Origin: Paenibacillus alginolyticus DSM 5050 = NBRC 15375
GTDB taxonomy: Bacteria; Bacillota; Bacilli; Paenibacillales; NBRC-103111
DNA length: 64,000 bases
Assembly (NCBI RefSeq): GCF_000422905.1
Contig: NZ_AUGY01000019.1
Coordinates: forward strand, 1-64,000
Direction of reading: 5' to 3'
Shown here: piece by piece, positions 33,476 through 43,566 of the stretch
Layout: each line of letters starts with the position of its first letter
Position numbering within the stretch: the first letter of the stretch is position 1
Position numbers and translations under genes: made by a program
Notes under the pieces: model-generated
The model's input: the letters and a program-made list of their open reading frames with translations, nothing else
Databases searched by the model: none
Told to the model about the DNA's origin: nothing

Positions 33476-34278
33476 CCGATACTCCTCCAATTCCAACGCA
33501 GCCAAATTTCGAGCAGCAGCAGCATCGTGAACCCTATATAACTTTCCAATTTATATCGAAAAGGTACAGGATTAGCTCGATAAGGGGCCATGTGAATGTC
33601 ATCTGTAAAACCTCTGGAGACAAGGCCATTTGACAGTGATTTATACCGCTGCATCGTTTTGATAAACATTTGAACAATAATAATGGCTGTATCCTTTAAT
33701 CTATTTTGGAAACCGGTCTGACCGCCTCTTGATTGCTGGGCAACATACATGTTATTGGCAATTTCAAATAGGATGAACAGAAACCGATACATAATAAGCA
33801 TTATTTCCAAAACCAACTTGGGAACGCGAACTTTATGCAACACTTGCAGTAATTCGGAAAAAGGAGTGCTGAACATAATAAAGGACACACAGCTTAGGCT
33901 GGCTATAATACGAACGAATAATTTGCCAATTAGCAATAGACCTGTTGAAGTAACGGACAACTTCCAATCGATGAAGGTAAAGGTCGCCACTTCGTGAATG
34001 TCAGGCAAAGCTTGCAGAGGACGGATCTCTACAACTAATGCGGGCACACTGCTTACAAAAAAAAGGCATGCAGCACCGATGACGGTTAAATAATATTTGA
34101 TTGGAACACGAGCATAGCCAATCGTCCACAGGGTCATCCAAACCGCTATAACTGCCTGAATCGCTGGATGTGTTAGATAAGATAACAGCAGCATAGCAAC
34201 TGCAAAACCGCACTTCCACATTGGTGATAGGGGACGTAAAGCATTTTTATAGGAGAGCGAATCGATCCGTTTCATCAT
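33472..34278 (-). CDS. cbiQ: Cobalt ECF transporter T component
   Basis: Transmembrane coupling protein of 268 aa with about five helices and a cytoplasmic region carrying the Ala-Arg-Gly-type coupling motif SRGG and a later SRGF (around residues 180 and 220) that contacts the ATPases. It overlaps cbiN and cbiO by 4 bases each. Confidence 0.92.
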   Translation of the reverse strand: MMKRIDSLSYKNALRPLSPMWKCGFAVAMLLLSYLTHPAIQAVIAVWMTLWTIGYARVPIKYYLTVIGAACLFFVSSVPALVVEIRPLQALPDIHEVATFTFIDWKLSVTSTGLLLIGKLFVRIIASLSCVSFIMFSTPFSELLQVLHKVRVPKLVLEIMLIMYRFLFILFEIANNMYVAQQSRGGQTGFQNRLKDTAIIIVQMFIKTMQRYKSLSNGLVSRGFTDDIHMAPYRANPVPFRYKLESYIGFTMLLLLEIWLRWNWRSIG

Positions 34279-34559
34279 TGGTTTTTGGACTTAGACGCTT
34301 TCCCTTTGAAAAAGCCAAAAGCAAACCCTATGAAGCCAGCCCCGATGGCTGCTTGTAAGGCGAACAGCATACTTTCTGTTTCAGAGGGGAGCTCAAATAA
34401 AGAAGAGAACCATGGCCTATAGGAAGGTGCAATACTTTGGATCAATTGTTCAGCAGCAGCATCCGATCCGCCAAATTCTCCTTTTGCGAAGATAAGGGGT
34501 AAGACTGCCAATAATACAACGGCAATTACCATCAGGGTATTTACGGTACGCGTTTTCAT
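34275..34559 (-). CDS. cbiN: Cobalt transport protein CbiN
   Basis: A 94-aa protein with two transmembrane helices (about 7-25 and 62-80) around an external loop ([20 protein letters not shown]). It helps CbiM take up cobalt. It overlaps cbiM by 4 bases and cbiQ by 4 bases. Confidence 0.92.
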   Translation of the reverse strand: MKTRTVNTLMVIAVVLLAVLPLIFAKGEFGGSDAAAEQLIQSIAPSYRPWFSSLFELPSETESMLFALQAAIGAGFIGFAFGFFKGKASKSKNQ

Positions 34560-35335
34560 AGCTCAGAAGCTCCCTTCATTTTATGTTGTAAAATAGATAG
34601 CTCTTTAGGGCCATAAGATTGTAACCAATTCCATATTAATACGGTTAAAATGCCTTCACTAATGGCAAGAGGGATTTGCGTAATGGCAAAAATGCTGCCA
34701 AATTTCAAGAAAGATGCTATAAATCCACCTTGTTCAGCTGGGAATGCAAGAGCTAATTGGACAGAAGTAACAATGTATGTGGATAAGTCGGCAAGAGCGG
34801 CCGCTAAAAATATCGACCATTTTTGTTTGCCGGTTGTTTTCATCATGGACTTATATATGAAGTAACCAACTACTGGACCGGAAAGGGCCATAGAGAAAGC
34901 ATTTGCCCCGAGTGTCGTAAGTCCCCCATGAGCAAGTAAAACCGCTTGAAATAACAAAACAATCGATCCTAGGACGCTCATAGGGAGCGGCCCGAACATC
35001 ACAGCTCCTAAACCTGTACCCGTTGGGTGAGAACTGCTTCCGGTTACGGAAGGGATTTTCAGGGCCGAGAGTACGAAGGTGAACGCACCAGCAAGACCTA
35101 GCATTATTTTGAGCTCTGGATGTTCTTTCGTAATTTTGATAAGTGCTCGGACACCTAGAAAGAAGAACGGAAGGAAGGCTGCCCACCAAAATATTGCCCA
35201 ACCTATGGGGAGAAAGCCTTCCATAATGTGCATGCCGTAGACGGTTTGCGGTTCATTAATGAATAGATAGAGGGCTAACCCAATAACCACAAGAGAGAAG
35301 CTAGTGATCTTTGTCTTTCGTGTTTTTGTTAGCAT
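34556..35335 (-). CDS. cbiM: Cobalt transport substrate-binding protein CbiM
   Basis: S component of the importer (259 aa). The N-terminal leader ends just before MHIMEGFLP; in the family, cleavage exposes Met1-His2, whose His binds Co(II), and both residues are present. About seven helices follow. It is the first gene of the operon and lies behind a cobalamin riboswitch and terminator, so cobalt uptake falls when B12 is plentiful. Confidence 0.94.
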   Translation of the reverse strand: MLTKTRKTKITSFSLVVIGLALYLFINEPQTVYGMHIMEGFLPIGWAIFWWAAFLPFFFLGVRALIKITKEHPELKIMLGLAGAFTFVLSALKIPSVTGSSSHPTGTGLGAVMFGPLPMSVLGSIVLLFQAVLLAHGGLTTLGANAFSMALSGPVVGYFIYKSMMKTTGKQKWSIFLAAALADLSTYIVTSVQLALAFPAEQGGFIASFLKFGSIFAITQIPLAISEGILTVLIWNWLQSYGPKELSILQHKMKGASEL

Positions 35336-35373
35336 GTTTTTTTAATTCCTCCTATTAAAATTTGATAAACGAA

Positions 35374-35402
35374 CAAAAAAGACCAATCCTAATGGATTGG
35401 TC
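35374..35402 (-). terminator. Riboswitch-controlled terminator before cbiM
   Basis: On the - strand GACCAATCC pairs with GGATTGGTC around a 4-base loop, followed by TTTTTTG. It stands between the cobalamin aptamer and cbiM, which makes it the expression platform: ligand binding should favour termination. Confidence 0.87.
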
Positions 35403-35490
35403 ATGGGTACGTACGAATAAACGACAACTATAAGCTAGATGTCGAAAGACTTGACGTACACCGCTCCTTTCCGCGAAGGTTTCTGGGTGC

Positions 35491-35664
35491 ATAAATGAAG
35501 GTAGGTCTCCTGGCTCTCGGATCATCGTTTCTTTCAGCCTTCCCTGAATATGCATCAAGTGACATGATAGAAATAAACTCCCCGAATACAGTGGCGGGAC
35601 CGCTCGGGATTTGCACCCGATTCCCTGTTACCCCTTGCTTGCTACGCAAAGGCACCTCATTTAT
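35491..35664 (-). promoter_or_regulatory. Cobalamin riboswitch of the cbiMNQO operon
   Basis: Reading the - strand: ATAAATGAGGTGCC, AAGGGGTAACAGGGAATC, GGTGCAAATCCCGAGC, GGTCCCGCCACTGTA, a variable arm, CAGGGAAGGCTG, GATGATCCGAGAGCC and AGGAGACCTACCTTCATTTAT. The outer P1 helix (ATAAATGA with TCATTTAT) is intact. Small open frames across it are artefacts. Confidence 0.93.
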
Positions 35665-35777
35665 TCGAAAAAATATGTAATTGAAAAGAGTATAACACAA
35701 TATGAAAGATTCGTAGCATAGGGAATGTTATTTTTCTTTTTCGCTTTACCGGACAATACGACACATTTAGGTAAACA

Positions 35778-35810
35778 AAAAAAGATCGCGATTTCTCGCG
35801 ATCCTTTTTG
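35778..35810. terminator. Terminator of the tRNA gene
   Basis: GATCGCGA (35785-35792) and TCGCGATC (35797-35804) form a perfect 8-bp stem with a TTTC loop and T-runs on both strands; it terminates the - strand tRNA and possibly a + strand transcript. Confidence 0.85.
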
Positions 35811-35821
35811 CCGTGCATGAA

Positions 35822-35895
35822 CGTCCCAGGAGGGATTCGAACCCCCGACCGCACGCTTAGAAGGCGTGTGCTCTATCCAGCTGAGCTACTGAGAC
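35822..35895 (-). tRNA. tRNA-Arg (anticodon UCU)
   Basis: The 74-nt cloverleaf has acceptor GTCTCAG/CTGGGAC, D-arm AGCTCAGCTGGATAGAGC, anticodon loop CTTCTAA (anticodon TCT) and T-arm GGGGGTTCGAATCCCTC. Discriminator is G; the CCA end is not encoded. It is a single tRNA gene with its own terminator. Confidence 0.95.
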
Positions 35896-36051
35896 ATAGA
35901 CCTCTTCTTACCTCGCGGATGTGATCCGTTTAGCGAAGCGAGAGTTAATATATCATATCGTTTTATAGGAAGTCAACCCTCGATTCATATTTATTTTGCA
36001 TTCACTTTAACAATCAAGTAAACTGTCACCAGCGAGACCAAGATTTCTGAG

Positions 36052-36966
36052 GTGATCATCATAACAGACCCATCCATCAATAACTTAATTCTTTTTCCGA
36101 AAACAGAGCAGTATTACGAAGAGGAGCTGACTCGGTTTCTACGAACAGAGCAGTATAGTGATGCGCTCCAACTGCTAACCTTTCTGCTGCAATTTCCGAC
36201 AGTAGACCCTCACAAAGCTGAACAATGGGAAGCTCTGAGGAACTGGCTGTATACGATGTATCCGGAATCCATGTTTGCCATGACGCCAATGGAAGAGGAC
36301 CCAGAGGAAGAATCAGATTTATTACGGCAATACATACAAGAAAAGACAACTGACGATGGCACATTTGCACTTAAGCTTCTGAATATGTTAAACGACGGCA
36401 CATTGGAGCAGCAAGTCAATGCTCTTGAGCAATTGGCTTTCATCGATCAATCTAGTGTAAGCGAACGAGTAAAGGAATGGCTATGCGAGAAGCCGCGGCA
36501 CCCTCATATCCAGTTCAAAGCTTTGCAGGCGCTTAAACAGATGGGGGAGCGAGGGTTTATCGAGTTCCCCAAGAATGGGGAAAAGATTCTTGTCGAGATC
36601 GAAGAGACACCGCTGTGTCCGGAGGATTTTCCATCACGGATTCGTGATATGATTCGCAGAGTCGGGGACATTAGTGAAATAAGCCAACCTGATTTTGTTT
36701 ATTTTGCCAAGCAGACTTGGCAGGAATTTCTAGCCTATGCCTATGGGACATCGATCTATACAGATCTACAGAAAGTGGAAGAAGGCGCTGTTGATGTCTG
36801 GGCATCTGCACTTCATGCTATTCTTCAAGAGAAACTGTTTGGTGCGGTGAATCGGGAAGAATTACTAGACAATTACGGTATTGTTGATTCCATGAAGCTT
36901 CAGTGGAAGCGAGCTAATCTTGTACTGCAGACGTTTGTGAAGCAGTTTAATCCAGATCCATCATAA
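36052..36966 (+). CDS. Conserved protein of unknown function upstream of tig (YsoA-like position)
   Basis: A 304-aa, acidic, helical protein. The frame opens with GTG at 36052, but the ribosome binding site is weak and no good internal ATG start exists, so the start is uncertain. The middle (about residues 120-180) looks like HEAT/TPR-type helical pairs (LEQQVNALEQLAFIDQSS, HIQFKALQALKQMGERGF). In B. subtilis the TPR protein YsoA sits just before tig, which is the same place. Function is unknown. Confidence 0.72.
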   Translation: MIIITDPSINNLILFPKTEQYYEEELTRFLRTEQYSDALQLLTFLLQFPTVDPHKAEQWEALRNWLYTMYPESMFAMTPMEEDPEEESDLLRQYIQEKTTDDGTFALKLLNMLNDGTLEQQVNALEQLAFIDQSSVSERVKEWLCEKPRHPHIQFKALQALKQMGERGFIEFPKNGEKILVEIEETPLCPEDFPSRIRDMIRRVGDISEISQPDFVYFAKQTWQEFLAYAYGTSIYTDLQKVEEGAVDVWASALHAILQEKLFGAVNREELLDNYGIVDSMKLQWKRANLVLQTFVKQFNPDPS

Positions 36967-36982
36967 GGCAAGAAAGGCTGCC

Positions 36983-37010
36983 TTGAAATGAAAATCTTAT
37001 ATGGTATAAT
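36983..37010 (+). promoter_or_regulatory. Sigma-A promoter of tig
   Basis: TTGAAA (36983-36988), 16 bases, then TATAAT (37005-37010), about 67 bp before the tig start. Confidence 0.65.
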
Positions 37011-37076
37011 AGAATGGTTGTAATGAGCGTAACGTGAAAATATGTCATCGTACATTTTTGGAGGGGAAAGCATAAA

Positions 37077-38378
37077 ATGAAAGCAAGTTGGGAAAAAATA
37101 GAGAAGAACGTAGGCGTTCTTGAAGTGGAAGTTGGCGCAGAGCGCGTAGCAGATGCTTTGGATAAAGCATTTAAAAAGGTATCAGCGAAAGTGAATGTTC
37201 CAGGATTCCGTAAAGGGAAAGTGCCTCGTTCTATCTTTGAAGCTAAATTTGGTGTTGAAAGCTTGTATCAAGACGCTTTAGATATCATTTTGCCAGAAGT
37301 TTATGTGGAAGCGATCGAAGAGGTTAAAATCGAGCCTGTTGATCGTCCTGAAGTAGACGTTGAACAATTCGGCAAAGGTCAAGTGCTGAAGTTCAAAGCA
37401 AAAGTTACTGTTAAGCCTGAAGTAACACTTGGCGATTACAAAGGTATCGAAGTTGAAGCGGTAAGCACGGATGTTACGGAAGAAGAATTGAATGAAGAGC
37501 TTACTCGTTTGCAACAGCGTCATGCTGAATTGGTTGTTCTTGAAGAAGGACAAGCAGCAAATGGTGACGTCGTAGTCCTTGATTTCGAAGGATTCGTAGA
37601 CGGTGAAGCGTTCGAAGGCGGCAAAGCGGAGAAATACTCCCTTGAGCTTGGTTCCAACTCCTTCATTCCAGGCTTCGAAGAGCAGCTCGTAGGACTTGGT
37701 AAAGGCGAAGAAAAAGAAGTTAATGTTAACTTCCCTGAAAACTACCACTCCGAAGATTTGAAAGGCAAAGCGGCTGTGTTTAAAGTGAAAATTCACGACA
37801 TTAAACGCAAAAACTTGCCAGAGCTTGATGATGAATTTGCTAAAGACGTGAGCGAGTACGATACACTTGTAGAGTACAAAGAAGAGTTGAAAAAAAGTCT
37901 TCAAGAACGGAAAGAAAAAGATTCAGAGGCTGCTCTGGAAACAGCTGTTGTTGAAAAAGCTGCAGCTAACGCTGAAGTTGAAATTCCAGCTTCTATGGTA
38001 GAAGCAGAGCTTGATGTTATGGTGAAGGAATTCGAAAGACGTCTTCGCTCCCAAGGCATGACGCTTGAGATCTACTTCCAGTTCTCCGGTCAAAACGAGA
38101 GCGTATTGAAAGAACAAATGAGAGAAGATGCTGACAAGCGTGTTCGTAACAACCTTGTTCTTGAAGCCATCGCAGCTGCAGAAAAAATCACAGTTTCCGA
38201 TGAAGAAGTTGACACGGAGCTTGAGAAATATGCACAATCCTACCAAAAGACAACGGCAGAACTTCGTGAACTGTTTGCTTCTAACGGCAGCCTAGAAGGT
38301 CTGAGCAACGATCTTGTGATTAGAAAAACGGTTGACTTCTTGCTTGAAAATAGCAAGCATGTTTCCGCAGCAGTATAA
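37077..38378 (+). CDS. tig: Trigger factor
   Basis: Ribosome-bound chaperone and peptidyl-prolyl isomerase of 433 aa. The N-terminal ribosome-binding domain carries the signature [10 protein letters not shown] (about residues 43-52); the FKBP-like domain is near 150-245 ([28 protein letters not shown]); the C-terminal helical arms follow. GGAGGGG lies before the ATG. It leads into clpP-clpX but has its own terminator. Confidence 0.97.
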   Translation: MKASWEKIEKNVGVLEVEVGAERVADALDKAFKKVSAKVNVPGFRKGKVPRSIFEAKFGVESLYQDALDIILPEVYVEAIEEVKIEPVDRPEVDVEQFGKGQVLKFKAKVTVKPEVTLGDYKGIEVEAVSTDVTEEELNEELTRLQQRHAELVVLEEGQAANGDVVVLDFEGFVDGEAFEGGKAEKYSLELGSNSFIPGFEEQLVGLGKGEEKEVNVNFPENYHSEDLKGKAAVFKVKIHDIKRKNLPELDDEFAKDVSEYDTLVEYKEELKKSLQERKEKDSEAALETAVVEKAAANAEVEIPASMVEAELDVMVKEFERRLRSQGMTLEIYFQFSGQNESVLKEQMREDADKRVRNNLVLEAIAAAEKITVSDEEVDTELEKYAQSYQKTTAELRELFASNGSLEGLSNDLVIRKTVDFLLENSKHVSAAV

Positions 38379-38390
38379 ATAAGGTAAGTA

Positions 38391-38423
38391 AAGGCACGTA
38401 CGTAAGCAACGTGCCTTTCTTTT
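38391..38423 (+). terminator. Terminator of tig
   Basis: AAGGCACGT pairs with ACGTGCCTT around a 9-base loop, followed by TCTTTT. Confidence 0.87.
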
Positions 38424-38577
38424 ACCCTATTTTAGCCCCCAAACTGCCCAAGACCATAAGTAATACCCTCATACATAGCAGTTCTCTGAAAAAATGACTT
38501 TGCTGTTCAAACGTGTTAAACTGTATCTGAATCTCAAATGAGAGAACTTGGCTATTGCCGCAAAAGGAGTTGGTACA

Positions 38578-39168
38578 ATGAGTCTTATTCCTATGGTTGT
38601 TGAACAAGAGGCTCGTGGGGAACGTTCTTACGATATCTACTCGCGTTTACTAAAGGACCGCATTATCTTCATTGGGAGCGCTATTGATGATGATGTGGCT
38701 AATTTGGTCATTGCCCAGCTGCTCTTTTTATCAGCTCAGGATCCCGACAAGGATATCCACTTATATATCAATTCACCAGGTGGATCTGTAACAGCTGGAA
38801 TGGGTATCTTCGATACCATGCAGTTTATTAAACCGGATGTATCTACGATTTGTGTAGGTATGGCTGCAAGTATGGGCTCTTTGCTGTTAACAGCAGGCGC
38901 CAAAGGTAAGCGATACGCGCTGCCGAATGCAGAAGTTATGATTCACCAACCGCTCGGCGGTGTAAGAGGTCAAGCAACCGATATCAAAATCCACGCGGAT
39001 TGGATTATCAAAACGAAGCAAAAACTCAACCAGATCTATGTGGACCGTACGGGACAGCCGCTTGAAAAGATCGAAAGAGACACCGACCGGGATAACTTTA
39101 TGAGCGCTGAAGAAGCGAAGGCATATGGGTTAATCGACGAGGTTATCACTCGAAACGACTTGAAATAA
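38578..39168 (+). CDS. clpP: ATP-dependent Clp protease proteolytic subunit
   Basis: Serine protease of 196 aa, the usual size. The ATG at 38578 is behind AAAGGAG; an in-frame TTG 30 bases upstream is not needed. Catalytic triad: Ser in [13 protein letters not shown] (about 97), His in MIHQPLGG (about 122) and Asp in [11 protein letters not shown] (about 171). It lies 12 bp before clpX, giving the complete ClpXP protease in one operon; in B. subtilis clpP lies elsewhere. No CtsR box was seen upstream. Confidence 0.97.
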   Translation: MSLIPMVVEQEARGERSYDIYSRLLKDRIIFIGSAIDDDVANLVIAQLLFLSAQDPDKDIHLYINSPGGSVTAGMGIFDTMQFIKPDVSTICVGMAASMGSLLLTAGAKGKRYALPNAEVMIHQPLGGVRGQATDIKIHADWIIKTKQKLNQIYVDRTGQPLEKIERDTDRDNFMSAEEAKAYGLIDEVITRNDLK

Positions 39169-39180
39169 AGGAGTGATCCC

Positions 39181-40449
39181 ATGTTTAAATTTAACGATGA
39201 AAAAGGCCAACTCAAATGTTCCTTTTGTGGAAAATCCCAAGACCAAGTACGCAAACTTGTTGCAGGTCCGGGAGTTTACATTTGTGATGAATGTATAGAG
39301 CTTTGCACGGAGATTGTGGAAGAAGAATTAGGACATGAAGAAGAGCTAGATCTCAAAGATGTTCCTAAACCAAAAGAAATTCGTAATATCTTGGACCAGT
39401 ATGTTATTGGGCAAGAACAAGCGAAAAAATCATTGGCTGTAGCGGTTTATAATCACTACAAACGGATCAATTCGCAGAACAAGCTTGAAGATGTTGAGCT
39501 TCAAAAAAGTAATATCGTCCTTCTAGGACCAACAGGAAGCGGTAAAACGCTGCTTGCGCAAACGCTTGCCAAAATTTTGAATGTTCCTTTTGCGATCGCT
39601 GATGCCACTTCTTTGACAGAAGCAGGTTATGTGGGCGAAGACGTAGAGAACATTTTGCTCAAATTGATTCAAGCAGCCGATTATGATGTAGAAAAAGCCG
39701 AACGCGGCATTATCTATATTGATGAGATCGATAAAGTGGCACGTAAATCCGAGAACCCGTCTATCACAAGAGACGTTTCCGGCGAAGGTGTTCAACAAGC
39801 TTTGCTCAAAATTCTTGAAGGCACGGTTGCCTCTGTTCCTCCACAAGGTGGACGCAAGCATCCGCACCAAGAATTCATTCAAATTGATACAACCAACATT
39901 CTGTTTATTTGCGGTGGAGCTTTCGATGGACTCGAGCAAATTATTAAACGCAGAATTGGTAAAAAAGTAATTGGCTTTAGCACAGATGGGGCTAAAGTTG
40001 ATTTGAAACCAGGCGAGTACTTATCCATGGTACTTCCGGAAGATCTCTTGCGATTCGGATTAATTCCGGAATTCGTTGGTCGTTTACCGGTCATCTCTAC
40101 GCTTGAGCCGCTTGATGAAGCAGCCCTTGTTCGTATTCTTTCCGAGCCTAAGAATGCGCTCGTTAAGCAGTACCAGAAGATGCTAGAGATGGATAACGTA
40201 TCGCTCGAATTCGACGCAGAGGCACTTGATGCCATTGCCAAAGAAGCGATCAAACGTAATACTGGCGCGCGCGGTCTGAGAGCCATCATTGAAAGCATTA
40301 TGCTTGATGTGATGTTCGAAGTCCCTTCGAGAACAGACGTCACGACATGTGTGGTATCCAAGGAAACTGTTCAAAACAAGATTACTCCTGTTTTGACGAC
40401 CAAAGATGGCGCGCAGACGACTGGTAAGAAGAAAGAAGAAAGTGCGTAA
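39181..40449 (+). CDS. clpX: ClpX ATPase subunit
   Basis: AAA+ unfoldase of 422 aa that feeds ClpP. The N-terminal zinc finger has CSFCGK and CDEC (about residues 13-16 and 35-38). Walker A GPTGSGKT is near 115, Walker [10 protein letters not shown] near 180, the ClpP-docking loop IGF in KKVIGFSTD near 265, and sensor 2 TGARGLR near 365. Confidence 0.97.
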   Translation: MFKFNDEKGQLKCSFCGKSQDQVRKLVAGPGVYICDECIELCTEIVEEELGHEEELDLKDVPKPKEIRNILDQYVIGQEQAKKSLAVAVYNHYKRINSQNKLEDVELQKSNIVLLGPTGSGKTLLAQTLAKILNVPFAIADATSLTEAGYVGEDVENILLKLIQAADYDVEKAERGIIYIDEIDKVARKSENPSITRDVSGEGVQQALLKILEGTVASVPPQGGRKHPHQEFIQIDTTNILFICGGAFDGLEQIIKRRIGKKVIGFSTDGAKVDLKPGEYLSMVLPEDLLRFGLIPEFVGRLPVISTLEPLDEAALVRILSEPKNALVKQYQKMLEMDNVSLEFDAEALDAIAKEAIKRNTGARGLRAIIESIMLDVMFEVPSRTDVTTCVVSKETVQNKITPVLTTKDGAQTTGKKKEESA

Positions 40450-40546
40450 CCCATAATTTCACAAATTACACACAGCCTCCAATCTGATTCCCTGCTAATG
40501 GGAATTGGAGCGGAGGATGTTTGGTGTCATGGGGAGAGAAACCATA

Positions 40547-41644
40547 ATGTTCCATAGAAAAGATACGCGGGCCGTTCGTGTAGGCGATTTGACGATCGGT
40601 GGCAGTAATGAAGTCATCATGCAAAGCATGTGTACAACGAAGACCGCAGATGTGAAGGCGACAGTAGCTGAAATTCTTCGTTTGGAAGAAGCAGGCTGCC
40701 AAATTGTTCGTGTCACTGTGAACAACAAGGAAGCCGCTGAGGCAATTAAAGAAATCAAAAAACAAATTCATATTCCACTCGTTGCGGATATTCATTTTGA
40801 CCACCGCTTAGCGCTCGCTGCTATTGAGAATGGCATTGATAAAGTGCGCATCAATCCAGGCAATATCGGCCGTCGCGAGAAGGTAGAAGCGGTCGTTAAA
40901 GCTTGTAAAGAACGTGGCATCCCCATTCGTATTGGGGTTAATGCTGGCTCTCTGGAGAATCATCTTCTCGAAAAATATGGCTACCCGACGCCTGAGGCGA
41001 TGGTAGAAAGTGCCTTATTCCACATTAATATTCTGGAAGAGCTTGATTTCCATGATATTATCGTTTCACTCAAAGCTTCCGATGTTCCTATGGCGATTGC
41101 AGCCTATTCCCAAGCGGCTAAAGCATTCAACTACCCACTTCACCTCGGCATTACAGAGGCTGGAACGCTCTTTACTGGGGCTGTGAAGAGTGCGGCAGGT
41201 ATCGGAACGCTCCTTAACATGGGACTCGGTAACACACTCCGTATCTCGCTTAGCGCGGATCCTGTTGAAGAGATTAAAGTAGCTCGTGAGCTGCTCAAAA
41301 CGTTCGGATTGATTACGAATGCTGCAACTCTCGTTTCCTGTCCTACTTGTGGCCGGTTAGATATTGATCTGTTTTCGATTGCTAACGAAGTCGAGGATTA
41401 TATTGCTAAGATCAAAGTACCGATTAAGGTATCTGTCCTTGGCTGTGCCGTAAATGGTCCAGGTGAAGCTCGTGAAGCTGATATCGGCATCGCAGGCGCC
41501 CGCGGTGAAGGTATGTTGTTCCGATACGGAGAAATGATCCGTAAAGTGCCAGAAGCTGAATTGCTGGCTGAGCTCAAAAAAGAAATTGATATCATCGTTG
41601 ATTCTTATGAAAAAACGGGTGTTATTCCAGGACGTAAGCACTAA
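40547..41644 (+). CDS. ispG: 4-hydroxy-3-methylbut-2-enyl diphosphate synthase (flavodoxin)
   Basis: Penultimate step of the MEP isoprenoid pathway. The start at 40547 follows GGGGAG by 9 bases and aligns with the usual N-terminus ([13 protein letters not shown]); ATG at 40517 or 40529 are possible earlier starts. 365 aa: TIM barrel, then a C-terminal domain with 4Fe-4S ligands SCPTCGR and [12 protein letters not shown] (Cys at about 265, 268, 300) and Glu. It stands alone between clpX and a terminator. Confidence 0.95.
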   Translation: MFHRKDTRAVRVGDLTIGGSNEVIMQSMCTTKTADVKATVAEILRLEEAGCQIVRVTVNNKEAAEAIKEIKKQIHIPLVADIHFDHRLALAAIENGIDKVRINPGNIGRREKVEAVVKACKERGIPIRIGVNAGSLENHLLEKYGYPTPEAMVESALFHINILEELDFHDIIVSLKASDVPMAIAAYSQAAKAFNYPLHLGITEAGTLFTGAVKSAAGIGTLLNMGLGNTLRISLSADPVEEIKVARELLKTFGLITNAATLVSCPTCGRLDIDLFSIANEVEDYIAKIKVPIKVSVLGCAVNGPGEAREADIGIAGARGEGMLFRYGEMIRKVPEAELLAELKKEIDIIVDSYEKTGVIPGRKH

Positions 41645-41665
41645 TAGCCTAAATGTTAATAAAGT

Positions 41666-41713
41666 AAGCCGTTAAAGATGCCTCGGGTGAGGTGCTTTTA
41701 ACGGTTTTTTTTG
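41666..41713 (+). terminator. Terminator of ispG
   Basis: AAGCCGTTAAA pairs with TTTAACGGTTT, with an inner GCCTC/GAGGT-type helix, then a run of eight T. Confidence 0.9.
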
Positions 41714-41851
41714 TGCAATCAGTTGGAGATCAGAGCCAATGAATCATTTCTCGCATATTTGTTGCGCAAGAGAAGCATAATGAGTAAAACTGGAAAGCTT
41801 GTTCATTTGAAGTAAGTTTTTCTAACGAATATATGCAAACAAGGAGATGCT

Positions 41852-42670
41852 ATGAATTTGCTAAGCAAGTATAAGACTGCTCGTCACATTACCCTTACGG
41901 TAATCGTAGGGATTTTTTTGCTTCTTTTACCCTTGCATACAGGTGCCTCAGAGGTGGCGATGCCTTCACAGCATGCGGCTGAGATCAAGACGAAGAAGGT
42001 GGCCATTGTCATTGATGACTTTGGCAATAATATGGACGGCACCAAAGAGATGCTGGATTTACCGATCCAATTCACTGTCGCTGTCATGCCCTTCCTGCCT
42101 TCTTCCAAGCAAGATGCGCAATTAGCGCACGATAAGGGGCATGAAGTCATTCTACACCTTCCTATGGAGCCTGTACGGGGCAAGAAGAGCTGGTTAGGTC
42201 CAGGAGCCATTACTACAGACTTGTCGAGTGATGAGATTCACAAAAGGATTGTAGCAGCTATCGATGATATTCCTTATGTAATAGGAATCAATAATCATAT
42301 GGGCTCCAAAGCTACTGCGGATGAGAGAGTGATGAAAATTCTCATTGATATCTGCAAAGAGAAAAATCTCATTTTATTAGATAGCCGTACGACTCCAAAA
42401 AGCCTAATTGGCAAGCTTGCGGGGCAAAATGGAGTTCCATATTCTGAGAATCAATTGTTCTTCGATGATCTTTACACGTATAGTCACATCAGCAATCAAA
42501 TGGTGAAGTTTAAAAAGTTAATCCATCAACGAGACGTGGTCATTGCGATCGGACATGTGGGTCCCCCAGGGAAAAAAACAGCCCAAGTCATTAAAGAGGC
42601 TATTCCGATCATTCAAAAGGAAGCGACCTTTGTTCCGATTTCACAAACAATGAAGCTCAATCCTAATTAG
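41852..42670 (+). CDS. Divergent polysaccharide deacetylase family protein
   Basis: A secreted or membrane-anchored protein of 272 aa with an N-terminal hydrophobic segment (about 12-32). The family pattern is VAIVIDDFGNN (about 50), AVMPFLPSS, HLPMEPV (about 105), NNHMGSKATADERVM (about 150), LLDSRTT and VVIAIGHVGP (about 230). Members (YibQ type) share the carbohydrate esterase 4-like barrel with a different metal site; activity is unproven. AAGGAGATG lies before the ATG. It is convergent with, and overlaps by 8 bases, the CwlD-like amidase. Confidence 0.88.
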   Translation: MNLLSKYKTARHITLTVIVGIFLLLLPLHTGASEVAMPSQHAAEIKTKKVAIVIDDFGNNMDGTKEMLDLPIQFTVAVMPFLPSSKQDAQLAHDKGHEVILHLPMEPVRGKKSWLGPGAITTDLSSDEIHKRIVAAIDDIPYVIGINNHMGSKATADERVMKILIDICKEKNLILLDSRTTPKSLIGKLAGQNGVPYSENQLFFDDLYTYSHISNQMVKFKKLIHQRDVVIAIGHVGPPGKKTAQVIKEAIPIIQKEATFVPISQTMKLNPN

Positions 42671-43337
42671 GATGAATCATGGCAAAGTATTGGTCTATCG
42701 CTTGTGCAATCGCTTTTGCTAGCTTGGCTTGATGGTTAGAATCATTCAGAAGCTTGCGGTCTGCTTTATTTGAAATAAAGCCTAATTCAACGATAACTGC
42801 AGGGCATTTCGTGTGCTTCAGCACATAATACTTTTTACCAAGAACAGGAAGTTCATCGGTACCATAAAGATGATTCAGGGATTCTTGCAAAAGCCCCGCA
42901 AGCAAAATGCTGTCCGATTGATTTTGATAAATAACAAGTGGTCCTCTACGATCAGATTTGCCTGACCAATTAATATGCATGCTTAGCATCATTTTGGGCT
43001 TAATGGTGTTGGCGAGTCCAGAACGCTGCGCTAAATCCTTACGGTGTCTGCTGCCGTACGACCACGTGTTATCTTCACTTAAAGCGTAGTCCTCCGTCCT
43101 GTTGATGATGACGCGGTAGCCCCGTTTCTTAAGCAACTTGTATGTTTTTTTGGATATGGATAAATTCATATCTTTTTCTAAATATTTACCGTGCAAAGCA
43201 CCGCTATCTATGCCCCCATGCCCAACGTCGATGATGATATCAGCATTAGGCAGAAGGGGATCATTGGCCAAAGCGTATGCATCAGATGTCTTACACAGAC
43301 AAAGGAAAAGTAACAGAATCATCAAGCTTTGCTTCAT
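42663..43337 (-). CDS. N-acetylmuramoyl-L-alanine amidase, CwlD-like
   Basis: A signal peptide (about 1-22) and one Amidase_3 zinc domain, 224 aa. Metal and catalytic residues: VGHGGIDSG (His about 39), LEKDMN (Glu about 54), SMHINWS (His about 119) and VELGFISN (catalytic Glu about 190). Size and order agree with CwlD, which makes muramic delta-lactam in spore cortex with PdaA. The neighbouring lonB also has sporulation links. Confidence 0.82.
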   Translation of the reverse strand: MKQSLMILLLFLCLCKTSDAYALANDPLLPNADIIIDVGHGGIDSGALHGKYLEKDMNLSISKKTYKLLKKRGYRVIINRTEDYALSEDNTWSYGSRHRKDLAQRSGLANTIKPKMMLSMHINWSGKSDRRGPLVIYQNQSDSILLAGLLQESLNHLYGTDELPVLGKKYYVLKHTKCPAVIVELGFISNKADRKLLNDSNHQAKLAKAIAQAIDQYFAMIHPN

Positions 43338-43426
43338 GGGAACCCATCCTTTTTACATGAATATCTACTCTTATCCTTCTTCTGTACGAGGGTTGTCATT
43401 CACCATGCAAAAGTTTGCATGAATTG

Positions 43427-43455
43427 GATTAACCTTCTTTTACACGGGAATAATG
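43427..43455 (+). promoter_or_regulatory. Sigma-F-like promoter upstream of lonB
   Basis: GGGAATAATG (43446-43455) fits the sigma-F -10 pattern GGNNANANTR; GATTA (43427-43431) fits the -35 GYWTA in four of five positions, with 14 bases between. B. subtilis lonB is sigma-F dependent, so a forespore promoter is expected here. Confidence 0.4.
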
Positions 43456-43566
43456 GAAGCTATGACAAATAAGATGAGTATTCTTCTACGACAACAGATT
43501 TGCCAAAGCTCAGCTTACGCTTACGAAGACAGTTTTCTAGCGAAAACTCTAAGGAGGTTACGACAA

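Noticed and set aside
35428-35700. A - strand frame of 90 codons upstream of cbiM
   Set aside because: It lies inside the cobalamin riboswitch and has no ribosome binding site.
38424-38577. Search for a CtsR operator before clpP
   Set aside because: No tandem GGTCAAA-type heptamer could be found; only an unrelated TTTGCTGTTCAAAC stretch is present.
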